Shown: piece by piece, positions 35,359 to 45,200 of the stretch
Position numbering within the stretch: position 1 is the stretch's first letter
Layout: each line of letters starts with the position of its first letter
Origin: Hemibagrus wyckioides
Taxonomy: Eukaryota > Chordata > Actinopteri > Siluriformes > Bagridae
NCBI RefSeq assembly: GCF_019097595.1
Contig: NC_080715.1
Location: 8,769,073 to 8,833,072 of the forward strand
Length of the DNA stretch: 64,000 bases
Reading direction: 5' to 3'
The notes under the pieces: generated by a model
The model's database searches: none
Seen by the model: the letters and a program-made list of their open reading frames with translations, nothing else
Told to the model about the DNA's origin: nothing
Program-made: the position numbers and the translations under genes

Positions 35359-37613
35359 TCCATTCATCCCTCTCAGCACCTTCCAGTGCCCAGCTGACAA
35401 CTCCCCTGACAGAAATTCAGTCATGACTAAGATCTGTTGGCCTTCTGTGTGAGACATATTTATTTTTCAGCTCATTGTATCCCTCTGGGGTCCGAGGCCT
35501 TTCTGAAGACCTGTGAATCGGAGGCTCTTCTTAAATTTGTGTAAATTTCAAATCTTTACCAAAATAGTAGCTAATACATTTCAACTTATTTACATAGAGC
35601 ACAAACTGGGCTTTCATAATATGGCTGATGTAAATATGATACATTCATGTGCGACTTTTAAGCTTATGTCAAAGTATACATATACGAAAATACAATTTTG
35701 AACTCTAGCGGAAAAACAGTGAAAATGGAGAATAAACAAACCGGGCAGATTGTTTTGAACACAGGACTGAGTTCATGAAAGTCTTGGGTGTGGCCCATAG
35801 AAAAACAGCAAAATTATAACACTCAGAAAGACCTTTTATTTGGGGGTAAAGTGACTGATGTGCCTAACTTTTTTCAGCAGAGCCTCTGTTTCGCTGAATA
35901 ATCAATGACTATTCATGAATATGTAAGACCTATTGACACATGGCTCAGGTGACACCAGGTTTCCCCAGGACTGAGACTGATGTCTCAAGCTGTTCGCACC
36001 TATACATTCACATTCTTCATACAAAACCAGGGTACACTGAAGCCAGGTTTTGTTGAGAGAAACAAAAAATAAAGCATGGTGTCTTAAATGTTCAATGAAA
36101 TGCAATTCTTTTAGAACAAAGGCATATTTTTTTTTGGGGGGGGATTATATGAGTATATGATGACTGGAGCACAGCTGCTCACATCGGCGCGCGCTTTCAC
36201 TTTTATTTAGCGAGTATATATTTGTGCTATGTTGTTTTTCTGTGGTACAATTATTGATTTTACATTTCGTCTGCTTAGCAAAAGTTGCCACTGTTTATGA
36301 CTGAAATAAAGCCGTTCACATCGGCGCGCGCTCTCATCGGACCCCGGCGTTTTGAATGCGCCCCGGTTCGCAACGTGAAAGCGCGCGACGATGTGAGCAG
36401 CTGTATTTCAGTCATTATATACTCAGATCACAAAGAGTGGCAACTTTTGCAAAGCAGACGGAATGTAACATCGTAATAAAACCATGGTACTCTAGAAAAA
36501 CAACACAGCACAAATATATACTCGCTAAATAAACGCTGCCTTTTGCAAAGTGATAGCGCGCGCCGAAGTGAGCAGCTTTATTTCAGTCATGAATTCACAA
36601 AACCACATTCCGGACTTTCAGGGTCAGATAATTATTCGATGCTGGACACAAACAGCTATTATTTGAAATTGTACACACCTTTTTATTCCACTGGACACGG
36701 GCAGGCATCAGCACATCACTCCACCCCCCCCAAACAACACAGAAATTAGCATTTATGCCATCTGAATAGAGTCGTTTGCGTAGATCTTGCATGTGATTGG
36801 AGCGCTAAGTGCGGGGGCGGGGCTCCGGCCAGTGTGGAGACGAGAATTTGACATACCTTTGTTTTTTTATTTTTAATATTAATTTAATAACAAACATTTA
36901 TTTGGCAATAATCTTTTTGGAAACCCAACCGTTTCCCGTTTGTGTACATATTTTTTTTCTGGGTTGCTACAATATAATTTCATTTACAAAAACACTTTTT
37001 CAATAAATATATATATTGCAGCTAATAGGCTAGGCAACAAGCAGTGAAAAACTACAAATTGTCAAAGCCCTGAGTGTCTACCATGCGCCCCCTCAAAACG
37101 TCCCACTCAGCTTCCTGTTTAGGGCCCCTGGTTCAAATCACATCTTCAGGTATCTCTTTTTTGTCATTATCACATGCAAAGTTAATGCAAATCATGTTTT
37201 GGTATCATGTGCATCACCAAACATCTGATAAAATACCGGAGCCAGTGTAAACATCTAAATCTGATATGACAAACAAAGAATAGCACACATTCTTGTACAT
37301 TCATGACCTATAACCTGCAGTGCTGTACTGTCTACATGGAGAACTGCTTACTTGGAATAAAACTACAGACTCATTGCAAATATATTAAAAATATACCTCT
37401 TTCACAGCAGTTTATTCATATCATTGAATTATATTTAATTATAATTAATTCTGCTAAAGTTTTTGCTAAAGTAAAAAAAATTTTTTTTTTATAATTCTAC
37501 ATAGGACAATATTTTAAAAAGAATATTAGTATTAAGCATTCAGACTTACCCTGAGTCATGTCAAAGAGGACAAAAAAAAAGATGATAAAAAGCTGAGGCT
37601 GGTAGAGCTGCAT
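29305..37613 (-). CDS. Nectin-like single-Ig protein, partial gene model
   Basis: Three minus-strand exons join in phase. Exon 1 is 37613-37550: a start codon and 21 codons of signal peptide (MQLYQPQLFIIFFFVLFD), with donor G/gtaagt, phase 1. Exon 2 is 30689-30590: acceptor tttttcttacag, 100 nt, encoding VIPAENDNVYQC and ending NPKYTWR, phase 2, donor gtaaat. Exon 3 is 29458-29305: acceptor cttcctacacag, 154 nt, encoding GLPKGVRAEGDRLYF and TGLYICEVVNHEG, phase 0, donor gtgcat. The first Cys (YQC) and the Cys in LYIC form the expected Ig disulfide, with the core Trp in YTW between them. LPKGV..EGD.LYF and the YICE..N..G motif resemble the membrane-proximal Ig domain of nectin/PVR proteins, which from memory is also split by an intron after the Trp. 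Transmembrane and tail exons were not found with confidence, and V-type exons may be absent. It lies head-to-head with the BTLA-like gene. Splicing is inferred, not shown. Confidence 0.55.
29876..29915. repeat. (TTTC)n microsatellite
   Basis: Uninterrupted tetranucleotide run. Confidence 0.95.
30139..30202. repeat. (TC)n then (TTTC)n
   Basis: A compound pyrimidine tract, about 260 bp after a similar tract at 29876. Confidence 0.9.
30780..31141 (+). mobile_element. LINE 3'-UTR-like repeat with (TCTAA)n tail
   Basis: It ends tttcctttgtactctgtgca, acaatagagtttaatc and taatctaa/taaactaa pentamers, the usual 3' end of fish L2/CR1-type LINEs. It is non-coding and 5'-truncated. Confidence 0.55.
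31225..31530 (+). mobile_element. LINE 3' end with (TTGAATC)n tail
   Basis: Repeated tttgcac words (31290-31350) are followed by gttgtttcatttcactacg and gacaataaagcttcttgaat. The tail repeats cttgaat, matching LINE 3' ends common in fish. Confidence 0.6.
31543..31778 (-). pseudogene. LINE reverse-transcriptase remnant
   Basis: It is nearly the same sequence as 9388-9610 (ctccacctatccctatcttc, aacattctcctaccaatata), in the same orientation relative to the window. It encodes only the short C-terminal LRWFGHVQRR-type region. Confidence 0.75.
31779..32303. other. No gene seen
   Basis: Nothing recognisable apart from AT-rich stretches. Confidence 0.4.
32304..32960 (+). mobile_element. hAT-like remnant with tandem AT-rich units
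   Basis: It begins ccagtggcggactggggcaa, a typical hAT-type 5' end in fish, and shows aggccggg words near 32331 and 32849. A unit with cttaggaaattg-cattata and ggcttacacttttaaaaa is repeated around 32540, 32600, 32650 and 32907. The right terminus was not identified. Confidence 0.4.
33559..33747 (+). pseudogene. hAT-derived GTF2IRD2-like N-terminal fragment
   Basis: The frame includes KRKVDKENRVFKDDWTERY, FCLICKETVGF and KSRNVSKHRLKPIH. This layout matches the BED-like zinc-binding start of hAT transposases and of the domesticated GTF2IRD2/EPM2AIP1-type proteins (W-T-E-.-Y-.F, C-x2-C, H-x-H). Only about 60 residues remain, and the catalytic and dimerisation parts are missing. The CLIC...KH finger looks damaged at its last histidine. 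Confidence 0.6.
33830..34460 (+). mobile_element. Interspersed repeat with (TTGAA)n tail
   Basis: It ends in ggcgatatacaaaataaatt followed by gaattgaattgaattg, a LINE-type 3' tail also seen near 62455-62500 and, in reverse, 41624-41650. Its interior has short frames without domains. Confidence 0.5.
34640..34822 (-). pseudogene. LINE C-terminal fragment
   Basis: Minus-strand translation includes MPPGRLPGEVFRACPNGK, WGRPRTRWRDYVSRLTW and LVIPLEGLEEV. These words are typical of the region after the reverse transcriptase in fish LINEs. It is very short and 5'-truncated, and a scrap of L2-like repeat precedes it near 34570. Confidence 0.65.
34830..36160. other. No gene seen; (CA)n at 35325-35355
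   Basis: 35250-35325 faintly resembles the start of the L2-like repeat. A CA microsatellite follows. Otherwise nothing recognisable. Confidence 0.4.
36161..36592. mobile_element. Nested fold-back element
   Basis: A ~35-bp GC-rich motif with the core cacatcggcgcgcgct occurs four times: forward at about 36161 and 36297, reversed at about 36379 and 36553. The intervening ~100 bp (tagcgagtatatatttgtgc... and its complement) are also inverted. The two halves can therefore pair over most of ~430 bp. It carries no coding sequence. I could not assign a superfamily. Confidence 0.75.
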
Positions 37614-37640
37614 GATCTTGGCTGTGTAATTATGGGCTCT

Positions 37641-37665
37641 GTGTGTGTGTGTGTGTGTGTGTGTG
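37641..37665. repeat. (GT)n microsatellite
   Basis: A GT run about 30 bp upstream of the signal-peptide exon of the minus-strand Ig gene, so it falls in its promoter or 5' leader. Confidence 0.95.
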
Positions 37666-37943
37666 AATACAAGTGTATACTAATAGTTCCTCCTCCTACA
37701 ATGTCGTAGCCTAGTTCCACCTCTAACTTCCTTGACAATGATTGCATCATTATTGTTTCTTTTATGCCTGACAGGGAAGGGTTTAAAAGCAATAACAAAA
37801 CAATGAATAATAAATCAATAAAAATTAAATGCAATTAACTGGGAGTGATAATCCAGGCTATCTATTTTATACGTTACTGGGTGGATTTAAAATGGAGTTG
37901 CAGTGTGACATTCCAATCTGGCGACATTTTTCTTTTTACAATC

Positions 37944-37948
<5 letters not shown>

Positions 37949-37986
<38 letters not shown>
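37949..37986. repeat. (GA)n microsatellite
   Basis: GA run with one aaag interruption. Confidence 0.95.
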
Positions 37987-38138
37987 ACGTGAGAGATAAG
38001 AGTCTTCACCCACCTCCTATTTGTGGTGTGTCAAAGAGCAAAATCAGCAAAAAAGATACCACTGTCATTTGGAAGGAGTGCAACTGTGTGTTTAGGTAGG
38101 TGGTATGAGTCAGTCATTTTATCTACATGAATACTAGG

Positions 38139-38440
38139 ACCCAAGATATTTCCAGCAGAACATTAACCAGAGCATCACACTGCCTCCATCTACTTGACTT
38201 CTTCCCACAGTGCATCCTGGCTCCATTTCTACACAAGTTTCAGAAATAAATATTATGTAAAAGAGAACATTACATCAGACCAGGACACATTCTTCTACTG
38301 CTCCGTGGTCCAGTTCTGATGTTTTTATGGAGTGTGACATGACATGGGCACCCCTAAAACAGAAGCTTCATTTTTTTGGCCCCTGGTTTTTACAGAACCT
38401 CTTCTGTGGGATCGGACAAGATGGGCTAGCCTTCTGATCA
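38139..38440 (-). pseudogene. Tc1-like transposase remnant
   Basis: Minus-strand words correspond to a third Tc1 type: agcatcacactgcctccatc, ctgctccgtggtccagttct and cttctgtgggatcgga are the antisense of its catalytic and DNA-binding regions. Internal deletions and stops prevent any continuous frame. Confidence 0.6.
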
Positions 38441-38962
38441 TGGGATGAAGAAAACTGAGCTCTTTTACGTATTTCTATACGTCCCATTAAAATTGGAATA
38501 AAAGGTAGAAGAATAAAAGGTGAAGCATAAATGACAGTCTGAAGTGATGCCTAATGTGAACACGATAATTTCAAAGGACATCATTGGTGCTAAACACTGA
38601 GGGCGGGTAGACCTCACACTGCTTCCGAGATTTTTGTCTGCACACACAGGTCATCATCTTGTGACTCTCTTCCCATCAGGTACGAGGATCATGTCAATAC
38701 ACACACTACATAACAAGCACTTGGTGTAATAGGTACAATAATTACCCTGTGTGCAAGAAATAGGAATATTACAGTAATTGCATCACAGTATGTGTAATAA
38801 CTCATTTTGTAACTGAATTTAAGTAAGAACTACATCATGTGTGATGACCAACAAACTTGTGAATAATTGAGAATTTGAAACTCTTGATTTATTACTGATT
38901 ATTACACAGCGTTTCTGAGATCAGAAAATTCACCGCCTTTATGTCATAGTTTTTCATATTTC

Positions 38963-39640
38963 AAATTCAATTTTATTGGTCACATACGAAATCATACACA
39001 GTACGACATGTAGTGAAACGCTTTTTACGACTGTCCTACAGTAAAGTGTGTGGACAAGAAAAGAAAAGTATAGGGATATAGGTAATACAAATATATATAG
39101 AAATATAGGAAGAATAAAAACTATCATAGTAGAAATTAAAGACATGATAGTTTATGAAAAAACACCAATAGTTACGTAAAGCCAATGGTGTATCGGATAT
39201 ACATATACAAATATATATGTATATAAAAATATATAAAATATATACAGTATATATAAAAATAAAAATAAAAGTATGTATATAATATAAACATAATAAATAA
39301 TATATATAAATAATTAATATATATGTATAAACATCTATAATAAATAGTATATACATGTATGTAGATAAAAAAAAAAGTCAAATATAAATATAAATGTAAT
39401 GACAATAAATAATACGGTATGTAAAGTGTCGGTGCAGTATGCACACGAAGATGTGCAGTGAGTGTGGTTTTTGTGTGTGTAGAGTAGTGCAGAGTATACA
39501 AGTAGTGCAATTTGTGTGTGCAACAATCAGCTGAGGTAGAATGTAATGTTCATATATCCCTGGACATTTTCTGCGACAAAAGCGGAATATACAAATAGCA
39601 TTGAACAGAAACTGAACTGAATTGACATGAATGACGGCTA
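38963..39640. mobile_element. Interspersed repeat, LINE 3'-UTR-like
   Basis: It starts aattcaattttattggtcac, then catacacagtacgacatgta and gaaacgcttttta. It ends with repeated gtgcag/gtgtgtagagtagtgcagag words (39425-39510). This layout is common in fish genomes. The AT-rich middle (39085-39370) explains the meaningless hydrophobic frames. Confidence 0.5.
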
Positions 39641-40149
39641 CAAGGAAGACACGGTCCGCATAAGTGGGAAAACAACCTTGACGTAATCTTTCCATCTCGT
39701 CTCGTGTCACGTTGTGTTATGTCGCTTACTCACTGCAGCCATAAACATAGCTAGCATGGATTCCGACTTTCAGCAACACTTTCACTCTTTCACTCACTGT
39801 TTGACATTTACATTTACATTTATGTCATTAGGCAGACTTCCTTATCCAGAGTGAATTAATGAACACCTTGGTTCACAAATTGGTTCACAAGATTACTTAT
39901 ACTAAGATTACTTTCAATCTTTTGTTTTTAAATAAGACTTGTGCTAGTTTAAGTGTTTCAGGAAGATATGGGTCTTTACACGTCATTTGAAGACAGCCAG
40001 TGACCCTAGTGCTGTTCTAGAGAAAGTTCGCTCCACCTGCTGAAACAAGGAAGAGTTTCAAAACATCATTTTAATAATGCATGTTTGGTTAGCACTCTTT
40101 ATAAACACTAGTCTTTCAGTTCACAGTCCACAAGCTTCCCTAGTGCTAT

Positions 40150-40352
40150 TGTTTTAGTAAAAATGTTTTGACCTTACATAACCTGTTTATACCTGTCTGA
40201 GCGGCTTATACCTGCTCTTTGCCTGACACGTTTGGATTGTTTTGGGAGTGTTCCTAATTTTCTTGTTCCTATTATTTCGACTCTCCTATTTGAGTGATTT
40301 TTTGTTAATAAACCCTTGGCACTTGCATCCAAACTCCAAGCACCTGCCTCGT
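40150..40352 (+). mobile_element. Possible LTR 3' part
   Basis: gttaataaacccttggcact is followed about 45 bp later by cctcgtgaca, resembling a polyadenylation signal and LTR end. The 5' border and target duplication were not found. Confidence 0.3.
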
Positions 40353-40756
40353 GACATCAGGTATTAATGGCACTGTGGTTAGCCACAGGTTTATTATGCT
40401 TGTTATGATGGTAATACATTTAATAAGAAAGTATTTGGTGTTATTATGAGACAATGTGAATAGAAACTGAATTGAAGGTTTGACTGTCAGCCAGAGTGAC
40501 TGGCCAATGACTCTACATAGTCTTGAGAGACTCTTTAGAAATCTTGACAGGAAGCAAAAAGTAAAGGAATGTAGAGAAGGGAAAAATACTTATCTAAGCA
40601 CACAAGCGAATGTGTCAGTAGCTCGCTTTCCAACGCTATGTAATCACGGTCATATGTTTACGTAGCTAACTAAACAAGAAATCACTAACCAGTTTGGGAA
40701 CATTCTTGTGACACGTGCTAGAACGTGCTTCTTATGAGTTTAACATTAACATTATC

Positions 40757-41010
40757 TGTGTACTTGACACTGGTTACACAGCCTCCACAGAACACCAGTT
40801 TAACATCGCTTGCCCTGTGATACAGAAACAATTTTTTACACATGAGTGAAACGAATCAAGTAATAATTACAGAGGAACAAACAGGCTTGAAGGGGATGAT
40901 CTTATATTTGATCTTCCAAGCACATTTTACCTGGTGATAATGCCATTTAAAGTCCCTACACCAGAGAGCCACAGCATTAACCTCAGGGTTTCAGATAAGA
41001 AATAGAATCG
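40757..41010 (+). pseudogene. Decayed duplicate of the BTLA-like Ig exon
   Basis: It aligns with exon 2 of the gene at 41421-52207. Shared words are agaacaccagtttaacatc, gaggaacaaacaggcttgaa and gataatgccattta, and the homology runs on into the following intron (tctctttttattg-tgtttag). The central coding part is deleted, the YRC segment is lost, and the splice donor gt has become at (tttcag/ataaga). It cannot make an Ig domain. It shows that the exon was duplicated locally. Confidence 0.8.
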
Positions 41011-41420
41011 CATCTCTTTTTATTGCTGTTTAGGGTGATCTTATATAGAGCAATAAAGGACTCTACTGACTCTCTCTCCTGGCTCTGTACTGATGTTTGA
41101 GTTTAACATTCACATCAACTGTGTTCCTGAGCTGCTTCCCTATGAATATTCGCAGGAATGCACATACATACAGGTGTTCCTAATAAACTGACCAGTGTGT
41201 ATGTTGCAGTAGGGTAAAGATGAGTTAATTTAACATTAGAGGAGACAGACAGGAAGAGGGGGAGGAAGAGAAAGAAAGAGAATGAGAGGTTTGTGAGTTT
41301 GTTAGAAATATACTACACGATTGCCTTTAATACAGAGTCAGATCGTGAGGTTGACCCGCTTTAGGTAATCGGACACTTCTTTATTAATTGTACGCAGTAA
41401 ACAGAGATTTTCTACACAAG

Positions 41421-42159
41421 ATGTCAGTGTTTAATGGATTAATCGTGGCTTTCGTCTTCTTTGTCACTGTACATGCGCAAGGTAAGGCGGACTCTTGATG
41501 TTTAGCAGATCGACCATTAACCCACTAGACTTTGGGGTTATGTTCCTTTAAGTTTTATTTGCAGGTTTGATCAGCATTCTGTACAAAGGAAAAATTACAC
41601 AATCCCCACTCAGTGTATTCAATTTAATTCCATTTTATTTGTATAGTGCTTTTACCAGTGGGCATTGTCTCAAAGCAGCTTTACGGACATATAAAAATTT
41701 AGAATAGAAATTAATTTAAATGTATATTTATCCCGAATGAGCAAGCCAGAGCTAACGATGGTGAGGAAAAACTCGCTGCGATGATATGAGGAAGAAACCT
41801 TGAGAGGAAACAGACTCAAAAGGGAAGCCATTTTCATCTCGGTGACACCCAAGAGTGCGATTATAAATCATTTACTTTTTACAACTTTTATATTGCCAAG
41901 TGGAATTGTGCTTTTGAGTCATTTATACATCATTATCATCATTTCTAAGTTTATTATAGATTAAACACTAATTCCTTTCTGCTGAAGCCATCAAATGTTT
42001 AATGATGGAGACCCGAGCGCAAAACCGACTGCCACAAGAGCCAAATGTATCACACTTGCCATTTGCTATATTGTGACTGTAGTATGGTTTTTTGTTCATT
42101 TTTACACCTCATAATTCTAAACTCACAATATGTTTGAGGTGCAATTATAAGGTCAACTA

Positions 42160-42235
<76 letters not shown>

Positions 42236-45200
42236 GAAAAATCTCTGCTTTCTGTAGATCCTGGTGTTTCATGTGTCCCTGAAAACAAAGTTCGGAAGAA
42301 CACTGTTTACACGGCCTTCAGAGAACACCAGTTTAACATCTCTTGCCCTGTGACATATTGTAATGAGATTCCTGTTGTCGAATGGATGAAAATTGATGAC
42401 AGAAACAATTTTCTACACATCAATAAAACAAATCAAGTAACAATTATAGAGGAACAAACAGGCTTGAAGGAGATTATCTCATATTTGAGCTTCAAGAACA
42501 TTTTACCAGATGATAATGCCATTTATCGATGTAAAGTTTCTACAACAGGCTTTTCATCAGAAAGCCACAACATCAACCTCACTGTTTCAGGTAAGGAATA
42601 GAATCAAATCTCTTTTTATTGTTGTTTAGGGTGAACTTAGTTATAATAATGTAAACTACTCTGGAGTGTTTATAGGTTTTAAAAGTTTCTCAAACTCTTT
42701 GCCGCAGGAAGAATTCTGGAAACTACTGTTGAAAGTAAGAACCTACATTTTGAATATGGAAGCACACTGTATATTTCCTTACTTTCTTAAATTGCCAGTT
42801 AGTAGTTAGCAGTGTAGTCTTTTCACTGATGTGTAGCTGTGTCTGTAACTGTATCTCTATCACTAACTGTATCTGTGTCTGTAACTGTATCTCTATCACT
42901 AACTGTATCTGTAACTGTATCTCTATCACTAACTGTATCTGTGTCTGTAACTGTATCTCTATCACTAACTGTATCTGTGTCTGTAACTGTATCTCTATCA
43001 CTAACTGTATCTGTGTCTGTAACTGTATCTCTATCACTAACTGTATATGTGTCTGTAACTGTATCTCTATCACTAACTGTATCTGTGTCTGTAACTGTAT
43101 CTCTATCACTAACTGTATCTGTATCTGTAACTGTATCTCTATCACTAACTGTATCTGTGTCTGTAACTGTATCTCTATCACTAACTGTATATGTGTCTGT
43201 AACTGTATCTCTATCACTAACTGTATCTGTGTCTGTAACTGTATCTCTATCACTAACTGTATCTGTGTCTGTAACTGTATCTCTATCACTAACTGTATCT
43301 GTAACTGTATCTCTATCACTAACTGTATCTGTGTCTGTAACTGTATCTCTATCACTAACTGTATCTGTGTCTGTAACTGTATCTCTATCACTAACTGTAT
43401 ATGTGTCTGTAACTGTATCTCTATCACTAACTGTATCTGTGTCTGTAACTGTATCTCTATCACTAACTGTATATGTGTCTGTAACTGTATCTCTATCACT
43501 AACTGTATCTGTGTCTGTAACTGTATCTCTATCACTAACTGTATCTGTGTCTGTAACTGTATCTCTATCACTAACTGTATATGTGTCTGTAACTGTATCT
43601 CTATCACTAACTGTATCTGTGTCTGTAACTGTATCTCTATCACTAACTGTATCTGTGTCTGTAACTGTATCTCTATCACTAACTGTATCTGTGTCTGTAA
43701 CTGTATCTCTATCACTAACTGTATATGTGTCTGTAACTGTATCTCTATCACTAACTGTATCTGTGTCTGTAACTGTATCTCTATCACTAACTGTATCTGT
43801 AACTGTATCTCTATCACTAACTGTATCTGTGTCTGTAACTGTATCTCTATCACTAACTGTATCTGTGTCTATAACTGTATCTCTATCACTAACTGTATCT
43901 GTAACTGTATCTCTATCACTAACTGTATCTGTGTCTGTAACTGTATCTGTATCACTAACTGTATCTGTGTCTGTAACTGTATCTCTATCACTAACTGTAT
44001 CTGTAACTGTATCTCTATCACTAACTGTATCTGTGTCTGTAACTGTATCTCTATCACTAACTGTATCTGTGTCTGTAACTGTATCTCTATCACTAACTGT
44101 ATCTGTAACTGTATCTGTGTCTGTAACTGTATCTGTATCACTAACTGTATCTGTGTCTGTAACTGTATCTCTATCACTAACTGTATCTGTGTCTGTAACT
44201 GTATCTGTATCACTAACTGTATCTGTGTCTGTAACTGTATCTCTATCACTAACTGTATCTGTGTCTGTAACTGTATCTGTATCACTAACTGTATCTGTGT
44301 CTGTAACTGTATCTCTATCACTAACTGTATCTGTATCACTAACTGTATCTGTGTCTGTAACTGTATCTGTATCACTAACTGTATCTGTGTCTGTAACTGT
44401 ATCTCTATCACTAACTGTATCTGTGTCTGTAACTGTATCTCTATCACTAACTGTATCTGTGTCTGTAACTGTATTTCTATCACTAACTGTATCTGTGTCT
44501 GTAACTGTATCTGTATCACTAACTGTATCTGTGTCTGTAACTGTATCTGTATCACTAACTGTATCTGTGTCTGTAACTGTATCTCTATCACTAACTGTAT
44601 CTGTGTCTGTAACTGTATCTCTATCACTAACTGTATCTGTAACTGTATCTCTATCACTAACTGTATCTGTGTCTGTAACTGTATCTCTATCACTAACTGT
44701 ATATGTGTCTGTAACTGTATCTCTATCACTAACTGTATCTGTGTCTGTAACTGTATCTCTATCACTAACTGTATCTGTATCTGTAACTGTATCTCTATCA
44801 CTAACTGTATCTGTGTCTGTAACTGTATCTCTATCACTAACTGTATATGTGTCTGTAACTGTATCTCTATCACTAACTGTATCTGTGTCTGTAACTGTAT
44901 CTCTATCACTAACTGTATCTGTGTCTGTAACTGTATCTCTATCACTAACTGTATCTGTAACGGTATCTCTATCACTAACTGTATCTGTGTCTGTAACTGT
45001 ATCTCTATCACTAACTGTATCTGTGTCTGTAACTGTATCTCTATCACTAACTGTATATGTGTCTGTAACTGTATCTCTATCACTAACTGTATATGTGTCT
45101 GTAACTGTATCTCTATCACTAACTGTATATGTGTCTGTAACTGTATCTCTATCACTAACTGTATCTGTGTCTGTAACTGTATCTCTATCACTAACTGTAT

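Noticed and set aside
35902..36105. Cys-containing minus-strand frame as a further Ig exon
   Set aside because: No Ig spacing, no core Trp in the right place, and no matching splice phase.
39036..39710. Tyr/Ile-rich, membrane-like minus-strand frames
   Set aside because: Low-complexity AT-rich part of an interspersed repeat, with no start context or domain.
42092..42257. Upstream frame reading through a poly-isoleucine run into the Ig exon
   Set aside because: It is the (ATT)n microsatellite and intron sequence; the exon starts after the tctgtag acceptor.
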